Assembly: GCA_023300205.1 (NCBI GenBank)
Contig: JALZVD010000103.1
Location: 1-6,218 of the forward strand
DNA: 6,218 nt
Direction of reading: 5' to 3'
Origin: Akkermansiaceae bacterium
GTDB lineage: Bacteria; Verrucomicrobiota; Verrucomicrobiia; Verrucomicrobiales; Akkermansiaceae
The position numbers were made by a program, and so were the translations under genes. The notes under the pieces were generated by a model. It was not told the DNA's origin. It made no database searches and saw only the letters and a list, made by a program, of their open reading frames with translations. Of this stretch, positions 1 to 6,020 are shown in pieces. How positions within the stretch are numbered: position 1 is the first letter of the stretch; every line of letters starts with the position of its first letter.

Positions 1-1
1 G

Positions 2-112
2 GACCTCAAGAGCTTCACCGAGAACGGCTACAAGATCGGCAAGATCCAGCCCTTCGACCTCTTCCCGCAGACGAGGCATCTCGAGTGCGTCGTGACGCTA
101 GACAGATTATAG
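2..112 (+). CDS. C-terminal end of a TrmA/RlmD-family RNA (uracil-5-)-methyltransferase (5' truncated)
   Basis: Only the last 36 codons and the TAG stop are present; the start lies left of the window. The readable tail contains 'DLKSFTENGYKIGKIQPFDL' followed by FPQTRHLECVVTL. This matches the closing segment of the SAM-dependent RNA uracil-C5 methyltransferase family (TrmA, RlmC, RlmD, RlmCD). In that family the FPxTxHxE motif carries the glutamate that acts as general base after cysteine attack on the uracil; here it is the Glu codon at 83-85. The nucleophilic cysteine, SAM-binding motifs and any TRAM or Fe-S region lie outside the window, so the target (tRNA U54 or a 23S rRNA uridine) cannot be decided. 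By my count 62 of 111 bases are G or C. The TAG is in the same reading frame as the next gene, 27 bp downstream, and no terminator hairpin separates them. Confidence 0.82.
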   Translation, partial: DLKSFTENGYKIGKIQPFDLFPQTRHLECVVTLDRL

Positions 113-139
113 GCCCAAGTTTTTGATCTTGTCGGAGAG

Positions 140-2986
140 ATGACATCACGCGAGCATTACTTCATGCGTGCCTTCGATATCTTTTTCCTCAGCTTTTTAT
201 CAATAAAAGCAGCTGATCCGAGGGTTTCCGACCTCGGCATATCGACCTTTGCTTTTGGGAACTACAAGGTTGCCGATATGGATGGCGACGGTGATAAAGA
301 CTTTATCGTCTACCCGGTATCATTCTCCTCTTTCACTGGACAAATCTCGTGGTTCGAAAACTTGGGGGACGACTCCTTCAGCGTCCAAAAACACCTTGGA
401 TACTCCCGCGAACAAATCGCGACGAGTGATGGCCTCATCGCTGACACGAATGCCGATGGCTTTTTAGAACTTGTTACAATTTCATACCAATATTCATCAT
501 CCGAGATTCAAATCATGGATCCTCTGGGAACGGGTGACGAATCCTACGTAAAGAGGATCACCTTCCCACATCCCGAGATTACGTTAGTTGGATCACTCAA
601 TGACGATTCAGCGCCACTTCTGATGGTTCTGCCTCAAGACTCCAGTTCCTCATTTCAGTTACAGCAATTCACTTCTTCCGGAAGTCTTGCGAACCTCTCA
701 GAAGACAGCTACGAGCTGCCAGAAGAGCTGAGTTCTGCTTTGCCTGATTTCGCTACCACCGCTGATCTAGACAACGATGGCGACGACGACCTTCTCATTT
801 CCTACCAAAGTAGGAATACGACTCTAATTTTTGAGCGTATTTCTGAAAACCAGTTCTCCAGCGCTCCTGTCGCTAGTATCTCTCGCTTCTTCGATCACCT
901 TATTGACTTAGACGAAGATGGAGACACTGATCTCTATCAAGACTACTACTGGGCGCAAAATGATGCTAACTTTTCCTTCACTGAACTTTCTTTTCAAAGC
1001 AGCCCGGAGGGAGAAGTCATCAAGACCTTTCAAGGAATTCGATCTTTGGAAATCTATGATGAAGAATTCGTCGAGCGCGAACTCCAGGCTGACCTCTCAT
1101 GGGTCGAGACATTTAGACAAGAAGTCCCGGAGCTGCCATCCTTCGACCTTGGGTTGGGCTCTGGATTACTGTTCATCTATGCCGACCTTGATGGAGACAG
1201 TCAGGATGAGGTCTTTTTCATCCGCTCAAACCCCTTTAGCTCTTTTGTAGACACTCCAGTAAATCACCTCACGGTTTTTGAAAGAACCGAGGAAGGCTAT
1301 CAAGAAGTCGCCTCCAGCGCCCCTCCTCTTTCCATCGATTACACCAATCCGATTGCCGCCGATTTCGACAGTGACGGTGATATTGATGTTCTCATGGGCC
1401 CCAGTCATCTCGGGCATCATTATTTAAAGCTCAACGACGGCCACGGAAACTTCACCCTTTCTGGCGCGCCTTTAAACTTCTACCCAGACGATCTAGATCC
1501 CGCTGATTTTAAAATCACTCATCTCAAACCAGTCCACTTTGATTCCGATGGACACCTTGATTTGGCGATCACCTTCGAAAGAGAGATCACCTACAACAAC
1601 GTGGAAGCTGCCTGCACCATCATCAAAGGAACAGGCCCGGGAACATTTGCACCCACGGAACTCCCAGAGGGCTCTCTCACATTTGTTCCTCAAGGATTTT
1701 GTGACATCACTGAATTCGTCGATTGGGATAGCGATGGCGACCTCGATGCCATCATAGAAGGAGGATGGCGCGAAAACATCGATGGAGAACTCTCCATTCT
1801 ATTTAGACCGATTTTGGGAAACATTATCATCTCAGATGCTCTTGGAAACCCACGCCGAGCCGAAGGTCACAAAATTGTGGATGTCGACAATGATGGTTTC
1901 CCAGACTACCTCGCGCCCGTCTATTCTATCGAAATTCGACATTTCTACATTGATCGTCTCTCAGGGGCTAAAATATACTATGACCCGGACATTCACATCC
2001 CCTTCAATCCCCAGGATACCTTCTTCGGAACAGAGTCGGTGACTCTCGCCGCAATCGCCTTCAATAGAGGCAATGGAACGATCGAAGAAATTATCACACT
2101 AGAGTTACAACTCCTATCTCAGGACGCATTGGGTAATCAAATCACTCTCGATTATGGGGTTATTGATCTCGATTCAGACGATATTCCAGAATTCATCATA
2201 CCTGATTACTCCACTGATGCCCTAGGAAACTCTATCATTGTGAGTTACTCTGTTCTCACCACTCCCGAGGGAGAGCCGCGCAACTTCGAGGACGCCCTGC
2301 TCATCAACGGCCAAGATCTTCTTCTCCCAAGTTCAGACGAACTGAAAGACTTTGATGGCGATGGTGATTCCGAATACACCACAGCGGATCGCTTTCTCGA
2401 GCCCAGCGCCCTCGGACCACAACTCAGCCCACTCTTTTCGTTTCTTCACGGAATTAGCATCTACCACTCTTCCGCACCACCAGAAGCAGCCCTTACAGCA
2501 GACTTCGATGGTGATGGTGATCTCGACTCGCTTGTTCCTGATGGGAATAGCCGACTCAATCTGGTCCGAAACCTCATCGTCGATGAGCGTAGCTCGATCA
2601 CTCAGGAGTTGATGAGCCAAGGCCTCTCCGGAGCGCTGTCCACCCCTTCTGCCGATCCCGATGATGATGGACTTAGCAATGCCATGGAATACCTCTCCGG
2701 CACCAATCCTCTCGTTTCTGATGCTCAGGATGCAGCAGACCTCTCTGCTTTTCTCAGATCGACTAAAGGAATTCCAGATATCAGCTTTATCCGGAGAAAG
2801 GATGCCGGGGACAATTCTCTTGAATATGACTTAGAGCGCAGCACGGATCTAATGAATTGGCAGCCCGTCCCCACCGACTCAGCAGTCGTAGAATCACTTG
2901 ATACTCTTTGGGAGGAAGTCACGGTCGAGGGCTCCACCGGCTCAGGCGCCTTCTTCTACCGCACAAACCCACAGCACCGTCCCTAG
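140..2986 (+). CDS. Secreted FG-GAP/VCBS-repeat calcium-binding protein, paralogue 1
   Basis: Predicted exported protein of 948 aa. A signal peptide is visible: a short basic start, the hydrophobic stretch IFFLSFLSI, and likely cleavage near A24-A25. Twelve FG-GAP-type acidic loops follow, with first ligand positions near residues 46, 102, 209, 256, 349, 408, 466, 528, 581, 676, 737 and 788. Such loops bind calcium in integrin-like beta-propellers. Loop 7 has His (H466) instead of the first Asp, and loops 5 and 10 lack the usual Gly. A TSP3/EF-hand-like loop (D839 to E849, DxDxDGLSNAxE) comes next, then a beta-rich tail with ERSTDLMNW. The only cysteines are C492 and C521. The motif DALGN occurs at 566, 662 and 693. 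The start is uncertain: M1 (140) has GGAG ending only 2 nt upstream, whereas M9 (164) gives a more compact signal peptide. The protein is collinear with the next gene throughout. No catalytic domain, transmembrane anchor or ligand-binding domain is recognised. Function is unknown; a surface or extracellular adhesin or binding role is inference. Confidence 0.9.
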   Translation: MTSREHYFMRAFDIFFLSFLSIKAADPRVSDLGISTFAFGNYKVADMDGDGDKDFIVYPVSFSSFTGQISWFENLGDDSFSVQKHLGYSREQIATSDGLIADTNADGFLELVTISYQYSSSEIQIMDPLGTGDESYVKRITFPHPEITLVGSLNDDSAPLLMVLPQDSSSSFQLQQFTSSGSLANLSEDSYELPEELSSALPDFATTADLDNDGDDDLLISYQSRNTTLIFERISENQFSSAPVASISRFFDHLIDLDEDGDTDLYQDYYWAQNDANFSFTELSFQSSPEGEVIKTFQGIRSLEIYDEEFVERELQADLSWVETFRQEVPELPSFDLGLGSGLLFIYADLDGDSQDEVFFIRSNPFSSFVDTPVNHLTVFERTEEGYQEVASSAPPLSIDYTNPIAADFDSDGDIDVLMGPSHLGHHYLKLNDGHGNFTLSGAPLNFYPDDLDPADFKITHLKPVHFDSDGHLDLAITFEREITYNNVEAACTIIKGTGPGTFAPTELPEGSLTFVPQGFCDITEFVDWDSDGDLDAIIEGGWRENIDGELSILFRPILGNIIISDALGNPRRAEGHKIVDVDNDGFPDYLAPVYSIEIRHFYIDRLSGAKIYYDPDIHIPFNPQDTFFGTESVTLAAIAFNRGNGTIEEIITLELQLLSQDALGNQITLDYGVIDLDSDDIPEFIIPDYSTDALGNSIIVSYSVLTTPEGEPRNFEDALLINGQDLLLPSSDELKDFDGDGDSEYTTADRFLEPSALGPQLSPLFSFLHGISIYHSSAPPEAALTADFDGDGDLDSLVPDGNSRLNLVRNLIVDERSSITQELMSQGLSGALSTPSADPDDDGLSNAMEYLSGTNPLVSDAQDAADLSAFLRSTKGIPDISFIRRKDAGDNSLEYDLERSTDLMNWQPVPTDSAVVESLDTLWEEVTVEGSTGSGAFFYRTNPQHRP
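164..211 (+). other. Predicted signal peptide of paralogue 1 (from Met9)
   Basis: Residues 9-24 begin MRAFD, continue with the apolar run IFFLSFLSI and end SIKA before ADPR. The mature start ADPR aligns with AVDPR of the neighbouring paralogue, so cleavage just before this point is plausible in both. If translation starts at codon 1, the peptide has eight more polar residues but keeps the same hydrophobic core. No lipobox cysteine is present, so this would be a signal-peptidase-I-type leader (inference). Confidence 0.65.
1835..2230 (+). repeat. Triplet of DALGN protein micro-repeats in paralogue 1
   Basis: The pentapeptide DALGN is encoded at 1835-1849 (residue 566), 2123-2137 (662) and 2216-2230 (693). 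The first two lie 15 and 14 residues before an acidic calcium loop (D581, D676); the third lies 17 residues after the D676 loop. Leu is encoded by CTT, TTG and CTA in turn, and Ala and Gly codons also vary, so this is a repeat at the protein level and not a DNA repeat. The role is unknown; a fixed turn between propeller strands is one possibility. Confidence 0.85.
2567..2983 (+). other. C-terminal cassette of paralogue 1: linker, TSP3-type loop and beta tail
   Basis: Residues 810 to 948 start with RNLIVDERS, a linker nearly identical in the paralogue. They continue through the 12-residue EF-hand-like loop D839-x-D841-x-D843-G to E849 with the downstream GTNP typical of bacterial TSP3 repeats. 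The segment ends in a domain of about 70 residues containing RRKDA, YDLERSTDLMNW and a terminal FFYR...HRP. I recognise this tail type from many verrucomicrobial exported proteins. It may be a structural cap or a sorting signal; the sequence does not decide. Confidence 0.72.
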
Positions 2987-2992
2987 CCTGCC

Positions 2993-3055
2993 ATGAAGTG
3001 TGTTTTAAAAATCTCTCTTGCGTTCTTCCTAGGAAACTCGCTCGCCCTCCTCGCT
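2993..3055 (+). other. Predicted signal peptide of paralogue 2
   Basis: Residues 1-21 show a basic n-region (K2, K6), an apolar core ISLAFFLG and a c-region ending LALLA before VDPR. Cys3 lies in the n-region and is not in a lipobox, so a lipoprotein is not indicated. The mature start aligns with that of paralogue 1. Confidence 0.8.
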
Positions 3056-5953
3056 GTCGATCCTCGGATCGATATTCTTTCTCCTTACGCCAGGGTCCAA
3101 CACAGTGAGTTTCAAGTCATTGATCTCGATGGCGACGGTGATCAGGATTTTTTGGTCAATCCAGAGGACGGCCCCATCGACTGGTTCGAAACTCTCCCCT
3201 CCGGAAAGATCTCCCCACCCAAACAACTCCACCTCCCTCTTCAAAATTTCAAAAAGGCACATTTCATCGACCGCAATCATGATGGAGTCCTTGAAATCGT
3301 AGGAATAACAGAGACTCTAACCGGCACCGTAGACTTATTTGGCGGAGTGAGCGCGTCAGCAAACTCCGTCGTTCTTTGGCATAGTGACCCCTTAGGCTCC
3401 GGCAACAAATCCGGCTTCCAAAAGATCGCGAATCTAGACAACTCAAAAATCGGCTTCATTCACCTTGAAAGAGATTTCTCAATCTCTCAAATCGTAAAGG
3501 TTCCTAGTGCAGTTGCAGATCGCTTCACTCTCCATGAAATCAGCGACCAATTGACCATCGAACCGTGGTCGAACCAAACCTTCAACCTTCCCAGTATTCA
3601 TTGGTCACCAGACGAGGACGTGTATGCCTTAGATTTGGATGGCGACCATGATTCTGACCTCATCGTCTTCCTAAGCGGTCAGATCGCCCTTTTTGAGCGA
3701 ACTGGCGATCGTAGCTTCTCCGAGACGCCTGTCGTCATCAGTGGCAGTTTCTACCAAATAGCCGATCTCGATCGAGACGGAGATTTCGAAATCTATGGAG
3801 GGCAAGAGTGGCTCAACGATGATGAAAACTTCACATTCACCCCGAGCCCCCTCCCCTCACTCCCAAGTGACATTACCTTCCAGCAGAGGATCCAAGATAC
3901 TCCAGGGGCTGGCGTCTGGTTTCTCAGTGCCCCTCATTGGGATTCTTCTGAGGCCGTATCTCTGGAGGAGACTCCGCTCAGCGCTACGGTCACACAGCTC
4001 CATCTAGATTCGAACAATTCTTGGGTCGAAAATCTCCAACTCGAACTTCAAGCACCTGATCATACCGACCCCGATTTTAAAGTCTTCATTCCTTCGGCAA
4101 GCGCGGCAGATCTCGATCAGGACGGTAATCTGGATTTCATCTCCCACATCATCAGGCTTGGACAGGCCGCGAATGGAGACCTCATCAATCACTCATCCAT
4201 CAAAGGATACAACCCCGCTCAAAGTGGCAATTTACCCGTTCTGGAGAGTGAGGCCTACTCACATCCCCACTCCCTCCGCCCTGCGGTTGGAGATTTCGAT
4301 GAAGACGGAGATTTGGACATTATCGTAGGTCCAAACCAATTCAACGAACACTTCCTTCTCCGGAACGACGGGTCAGGAGCATTTACTTGGGACACCTTGC
4401 CTCTCGACCTTCTTCCCTCTGGATTAGGGAAAGAAGATTACTATACTGATTTCATCACTCCTATCGACTTGGATGAAGATGGCCGCCTTGACCTTTCCAT
4501 AAGCATCGTCGAAATCAGTTCAGGTGAAGTTGCTTGCACGGTCATCTCTGGAAATGGCGATGGCAGCTTCGAGTCCCCAGCCCTTGCGACCGACACCTTC
4601 AGTCCTGTCACTAGTGAATTTTGTGGCATCACTGAGTTCATTGATTGGGACTTAGACGGCGACCTTGATGCGATCCTTGAAGGAGGGTGGAGAGAAAACG
4701 TCGATGGCTCACTCTCGACAGACTTCCGCCCCTTACTCCAAAATATTGCCGTCAGTGATGCCCTCGGAAACCCTGTGATTCTCTCAGGTCACACCATCGG
4801 TGATATCGATGGCGACGGAGCCCCTGACTATGTCGCTCTCGCAGCAAAAAAAATACAAAGCCCAGCTCTGGGAGGGTTCTCAGGTAATTATTCTCCTCTC
4901 TACTGCCCCGCTGGCTATCTTTGCACGGCACAACTTGGAGTGGCCTTTAATGACGGAAGCGGCGGCATTGCCTCGGTATCTTATTACAACAGTGACCTTG
5001 TTGTCTCCGATGCCTTAGGAAACCCGTTGCTCGGTCCTTGCGTCGCCCAAGACTGGAACAAAGACGGCACCGATGAACTCATCATCGGAGAAATGGCTAA
5101 TGACGCACTCGGAAATGCTGTGGTCGCAGGAACCATTCAAGTTCTTCCAGCAAGAGACAGCCCTCGTGATCTCAGCAGCGGCTTTGCACTCCGGAGCATC
5201 GGCACAACGGGAACAAAGCGAGAACTTACCGACTTTAATGCTGACGGCCTTCTAGAATACGTGAATTCCTCTGGCTTTGTCACTCCGACTCCCACAGGGC
5301 CGCTCTTCAGTCCGCGCTATGACTTCGTCGGTGACTATCGCCTAGATCGAACCGTTTTTAGTTTTAGGAGAAGTCGCGATTTTATCAGTCCAATTGATTT
5401 CACAACAATTCCAGGAATCAACTACTCCCCATTTATTGCTGCTCCGTCAACCGCGATTGCTTGCGCCGATTTCGATGGCGATGGTGATCTCGACACCCTC
5501 CATTCAAGCTCAAATAGCGGCCTCTATCTCGTCCGTAATCTTATCGTTGATGAACGGAGCCCTATTACCGCCGAACTCATGCAACAGGGACTACTTGGAT
5601 CCGAAGCCACCCCTGATGCCGACTTTGATGGAGATGGCCTGAGCAACGCCCACGAATACCTCTTCGGCACCGATCCCACCGCTGCCCAAAACGAAGAGCC
5701 CGCTGACTTAAGTCCAAAGTGGACGACGCATGAGGGACTCGCTGAGCTGACATTTCTCCGTCGCCTCGACGCCACTCAGCTCAAACTCGACTATCGCTTG
5801 GAGCGCAGCACCGATCTGCAGAACTGGGAGAAAATTCCTTTCGGCGATACTGAATCAACGCCTCTCAGCGACACTTGGGAATCGGTCACGACCAAGGGAC
5901 TCATCCAAGGAAGTAGATACTTCTATCGCTCCCGTCCTGAGCATCGCCCGTAA
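2993..5953 (+). CDS. Secreted FG-GAP/VCBS-repeat calcium-binding protein, paralogue 2
   Basis: Predicted exported protein of 986 aa and full-length homologue of the gene 6 bp upstream. The signal peptide is clear: MKCVLK, hydrophobic core ISLAFFLG, likely cleavage after A21 before VDPR. Twelve acidic FG-GAP-type loops have first ligands at D44, 93, 214, 258, 373, 434, 492, 551, 604, 687, 747 and 826, one for each loop of paralogue 1. A TSP3/EF-hand-like loop (D877 to E888) and a tail with YRLERSTDLQNW follow. DALGN occurs at 589, 673 and 704. C515 and C544 match the cysteine pair of paralogue 1 at the same 29-residue spacing. C638, C644, C683 and C824 are extra. No Shine-Dalgarno-like sequence precedes the ATG, so translation is probably coupled to termination of the upstream gene or does not depend on Shine-Dalgarno pairing. 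No enzymatic domain is recognised. An extracellular, calcium-stabilised propeller role is inferred from the family; the ligand is unknown. Confidence 0.92.
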   Translation: MKCVLKISLAFFLGNSLALLAVDPRIDILSPYARVQHSEFQVIDLDGDGDQDFLVNPEDGPIDWFETLPSGKISPPKQLHLPLQNFKKAHFIDRNHDGVLEIVGITETLTGTVDLFGGVSASANSVVLWHSDPLGSGNKSGFQKIANLDNSKIGFIHLERDFSISQIVKVPSAVADRFTLHEISDQLTIEPWSNQTFNLPSIHWSPDEDVYALDLDGDHDSDLIVFLSGQIALFERTGDRSFSETPVVISGSFYQIADLDRDGDFEIYGGQEWLNDDENFTFTPSPLPSLPSDITFQQRIQDTPGAGVWFLSAPHWDSSEAVSLEETPLSATVTQLHLDSNNSWVENLQLELQAPDHTDPDFKVFIPSASAADLDQDGNLDFISHIIRLGQAANGDLINHSSIKGYNPAQSGNLPVLESEAYSHPHSLRPAVGDFDEDGDLDIIVGPNQFNEHFLLRNDGSGAFTWDTLPLDLLPSGLGKEDYYTDFITPIDLDEDGRLDLSISIVEISSGEVACTVISGNGDGSFESPALATDTFSPVTSEFCGITEFIDWDLDGDLDAILEGGWRENVDGSLSTDFRPLLQNIAVSDALGNPVILSGHTIGDIDGDGAPDYVALAAKKIQSPALGGFSGNYSPLYCPAGYLCTAQLGVAFNDGSGGIASVSYYNSDLVVSDALGNPLLGPCVAQDWNKDGTDELIIGEMANDALGNAVVAGTIQVLPARDSPRDLSSGFALRSIGTTGTKRELTDFNADGLLEYVNSSGFVTPTPTGPLFSPRYDFVGDYRLDRTVFSFRRSRDFISPIDFTTIPGINYSPFIAAPSTAIACADFDGDGDLDTLHSSSNSGLYLVRNLIVDERSPITAELMQQGLLGSEATPDADFDGDGLSNAHEYLFGTDPTAAQNEEPADLSPKWTTHEGLAELTFLRRLDATQLKLDYRLERSTDLQNWEKIPFGDTESTPLSDTWESVTTKGLIQGSRYFYRSRPEHRP
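4757..5116 (+). repeat. Triplet of DALGN protein micro-repeats in paralogue 2
   Basis: DALGN is encoded at 4757-4771 (residue 589), 5009-5023 (673) and 5102-5116 (704). Distances to neighbouring acidic loops are the same as in paralogue 1: 15 and 14 residues before the loops at D604 and D687, and 17 residues after D687 for the third copy. The second and third copies are 31 residues apart in both proteins. Leu is encoded by CTC, TTA and CTC, so the peptide and not the DNA is conserved. Confidence 0.85.
5534..5950 (+). other. C-terminal cassette of paralogue 2: linker, TSP3-type loop and beta tail
   Basis: Residues 848-986 repeat the paralogue 1 cassette: RNLIVDERS linker, an EF-hand-like loop D877-x-D879-x-D881-G to E888 with downstream GTDP, and a tail with LERSTDLQNW ending YFYR...HRP. 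By hand alignment without gaps, the 48 residues from RNLIV to GT[ND]P match paralogue 1 at 35 positions. The distance from the linker Arg to the TSP3 loop is 29 residues in both proteins. Confidence 0.72.
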
Positions 5954-6020
5954 TCGAATTCTGAAATCTCCATCGTGACGGATCAGTTGCCATCTCTCAT
6001 TCCGGCCTTAGGGATGATTC
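5954..6020. other. Short intergenic region between paralogue 2 and the downstream gene
   Basis: These 67 bp contain no convincing hairpin with a T-run and no clear sigma-70 promoter pair. The only supportable element is the ribosome binding site at its right end. The downstream gene may thus be read from the same transcript, but this is not shown by the sequence. Confidence 0.5.
6010..6014 (+). promoter_or_regulatory. Ribosome binding site (AGGGA) for the downstream gene
   Basis: AGGGA lies 6 nt before the ATG at 6021, a normal Shine-Dalgarno spacing. An in-frame TGA at 6015-6017 lies just upstream of that ATG, which fixes 6021 as the first possible ATG in this frame. Confidence 0.65.

Larger units (their letters stand above)
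140..5953 (+). repeat. Diverged tandem gene duplication (two units, 140-2986 and 2993-5953)
   Basis: Both units carry the same ordered parts: signal peptide, twelve acidic loops, three DALGN motifs, a cysteine pair, the GGWREN block, the TSP3 loop and the C-terminal tail. They therefore arose by duplication of a whole gene. Divergence is large, with only local stretches near 70 percent identity at protein level, so the duplication is old. Exact DNA identity survives only in short pieces, for example the 15 bases for DGDGD at 281-295 and 3128-3142. Confidence 0.88.

Noticed and set aside
116..131. CAAG...CTTG inverted repeat in the 27-bp gap as a terminator
   Set aside because: The stem is only 4 bp and has no T-run after it.
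1835..2230. DALGN as part of RHS/YD repeats, which often read Y-D-A-x-G-N
   Set aside because: No preceding Tyr pattern, no roughly 20-residue YD periodicity and no RHS core motif is present; the context is FG-GAP loops.
2333..2620. Antisense open frame of 95 codons, and similar ones at 1226-1420, 3029-3280, 4004-4192 and 5524-5775
   Set aside because: They lie wholly inside the large genes. Several contain runs like ITITIEV, the mirror translation of the Asp-Gly-rich loops on the plus strand. None has a recognisable domain or a start context.
2993..3055. Cys3 of paralogue 2 as a lipoprotein acylation site
   Set aside because: The cysteine lies before the hydrophobic core and not after a lipobox, and the likely cleavage site is at A21.
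2908..3108. Out-of-frame open frame bridging the junction of the two large genes
   Set aside because: It overlaps two well-supported genes, has no family resemblance and is explained by coding sequence read in another frame.
281..3142. Recurring GATGGCGACGGTGAT-like DNA words as possible direct repeats or a CRISPR-like pattern
   Set aside because: They encode the DGDGD calcium loops in frame, are irregularly spaced, and vary at synonymous positions. No repeat-spacer structure exists.
2654..5950. LPXTG, PEP-CTERM or a transmembrane anchor at the C-termini
   Set aside because: Both proteins end in polar FYR...HRP sequence with no hydrophobic helix or basic cluster of those types.
5987..6015. 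TTGCCA as a -35 box for the downstream gene
   Set aside because: No acceptable -10 hexamer lies at the proper spacing; the bases there (AGGGAT) serve better as a ribosome binding site.
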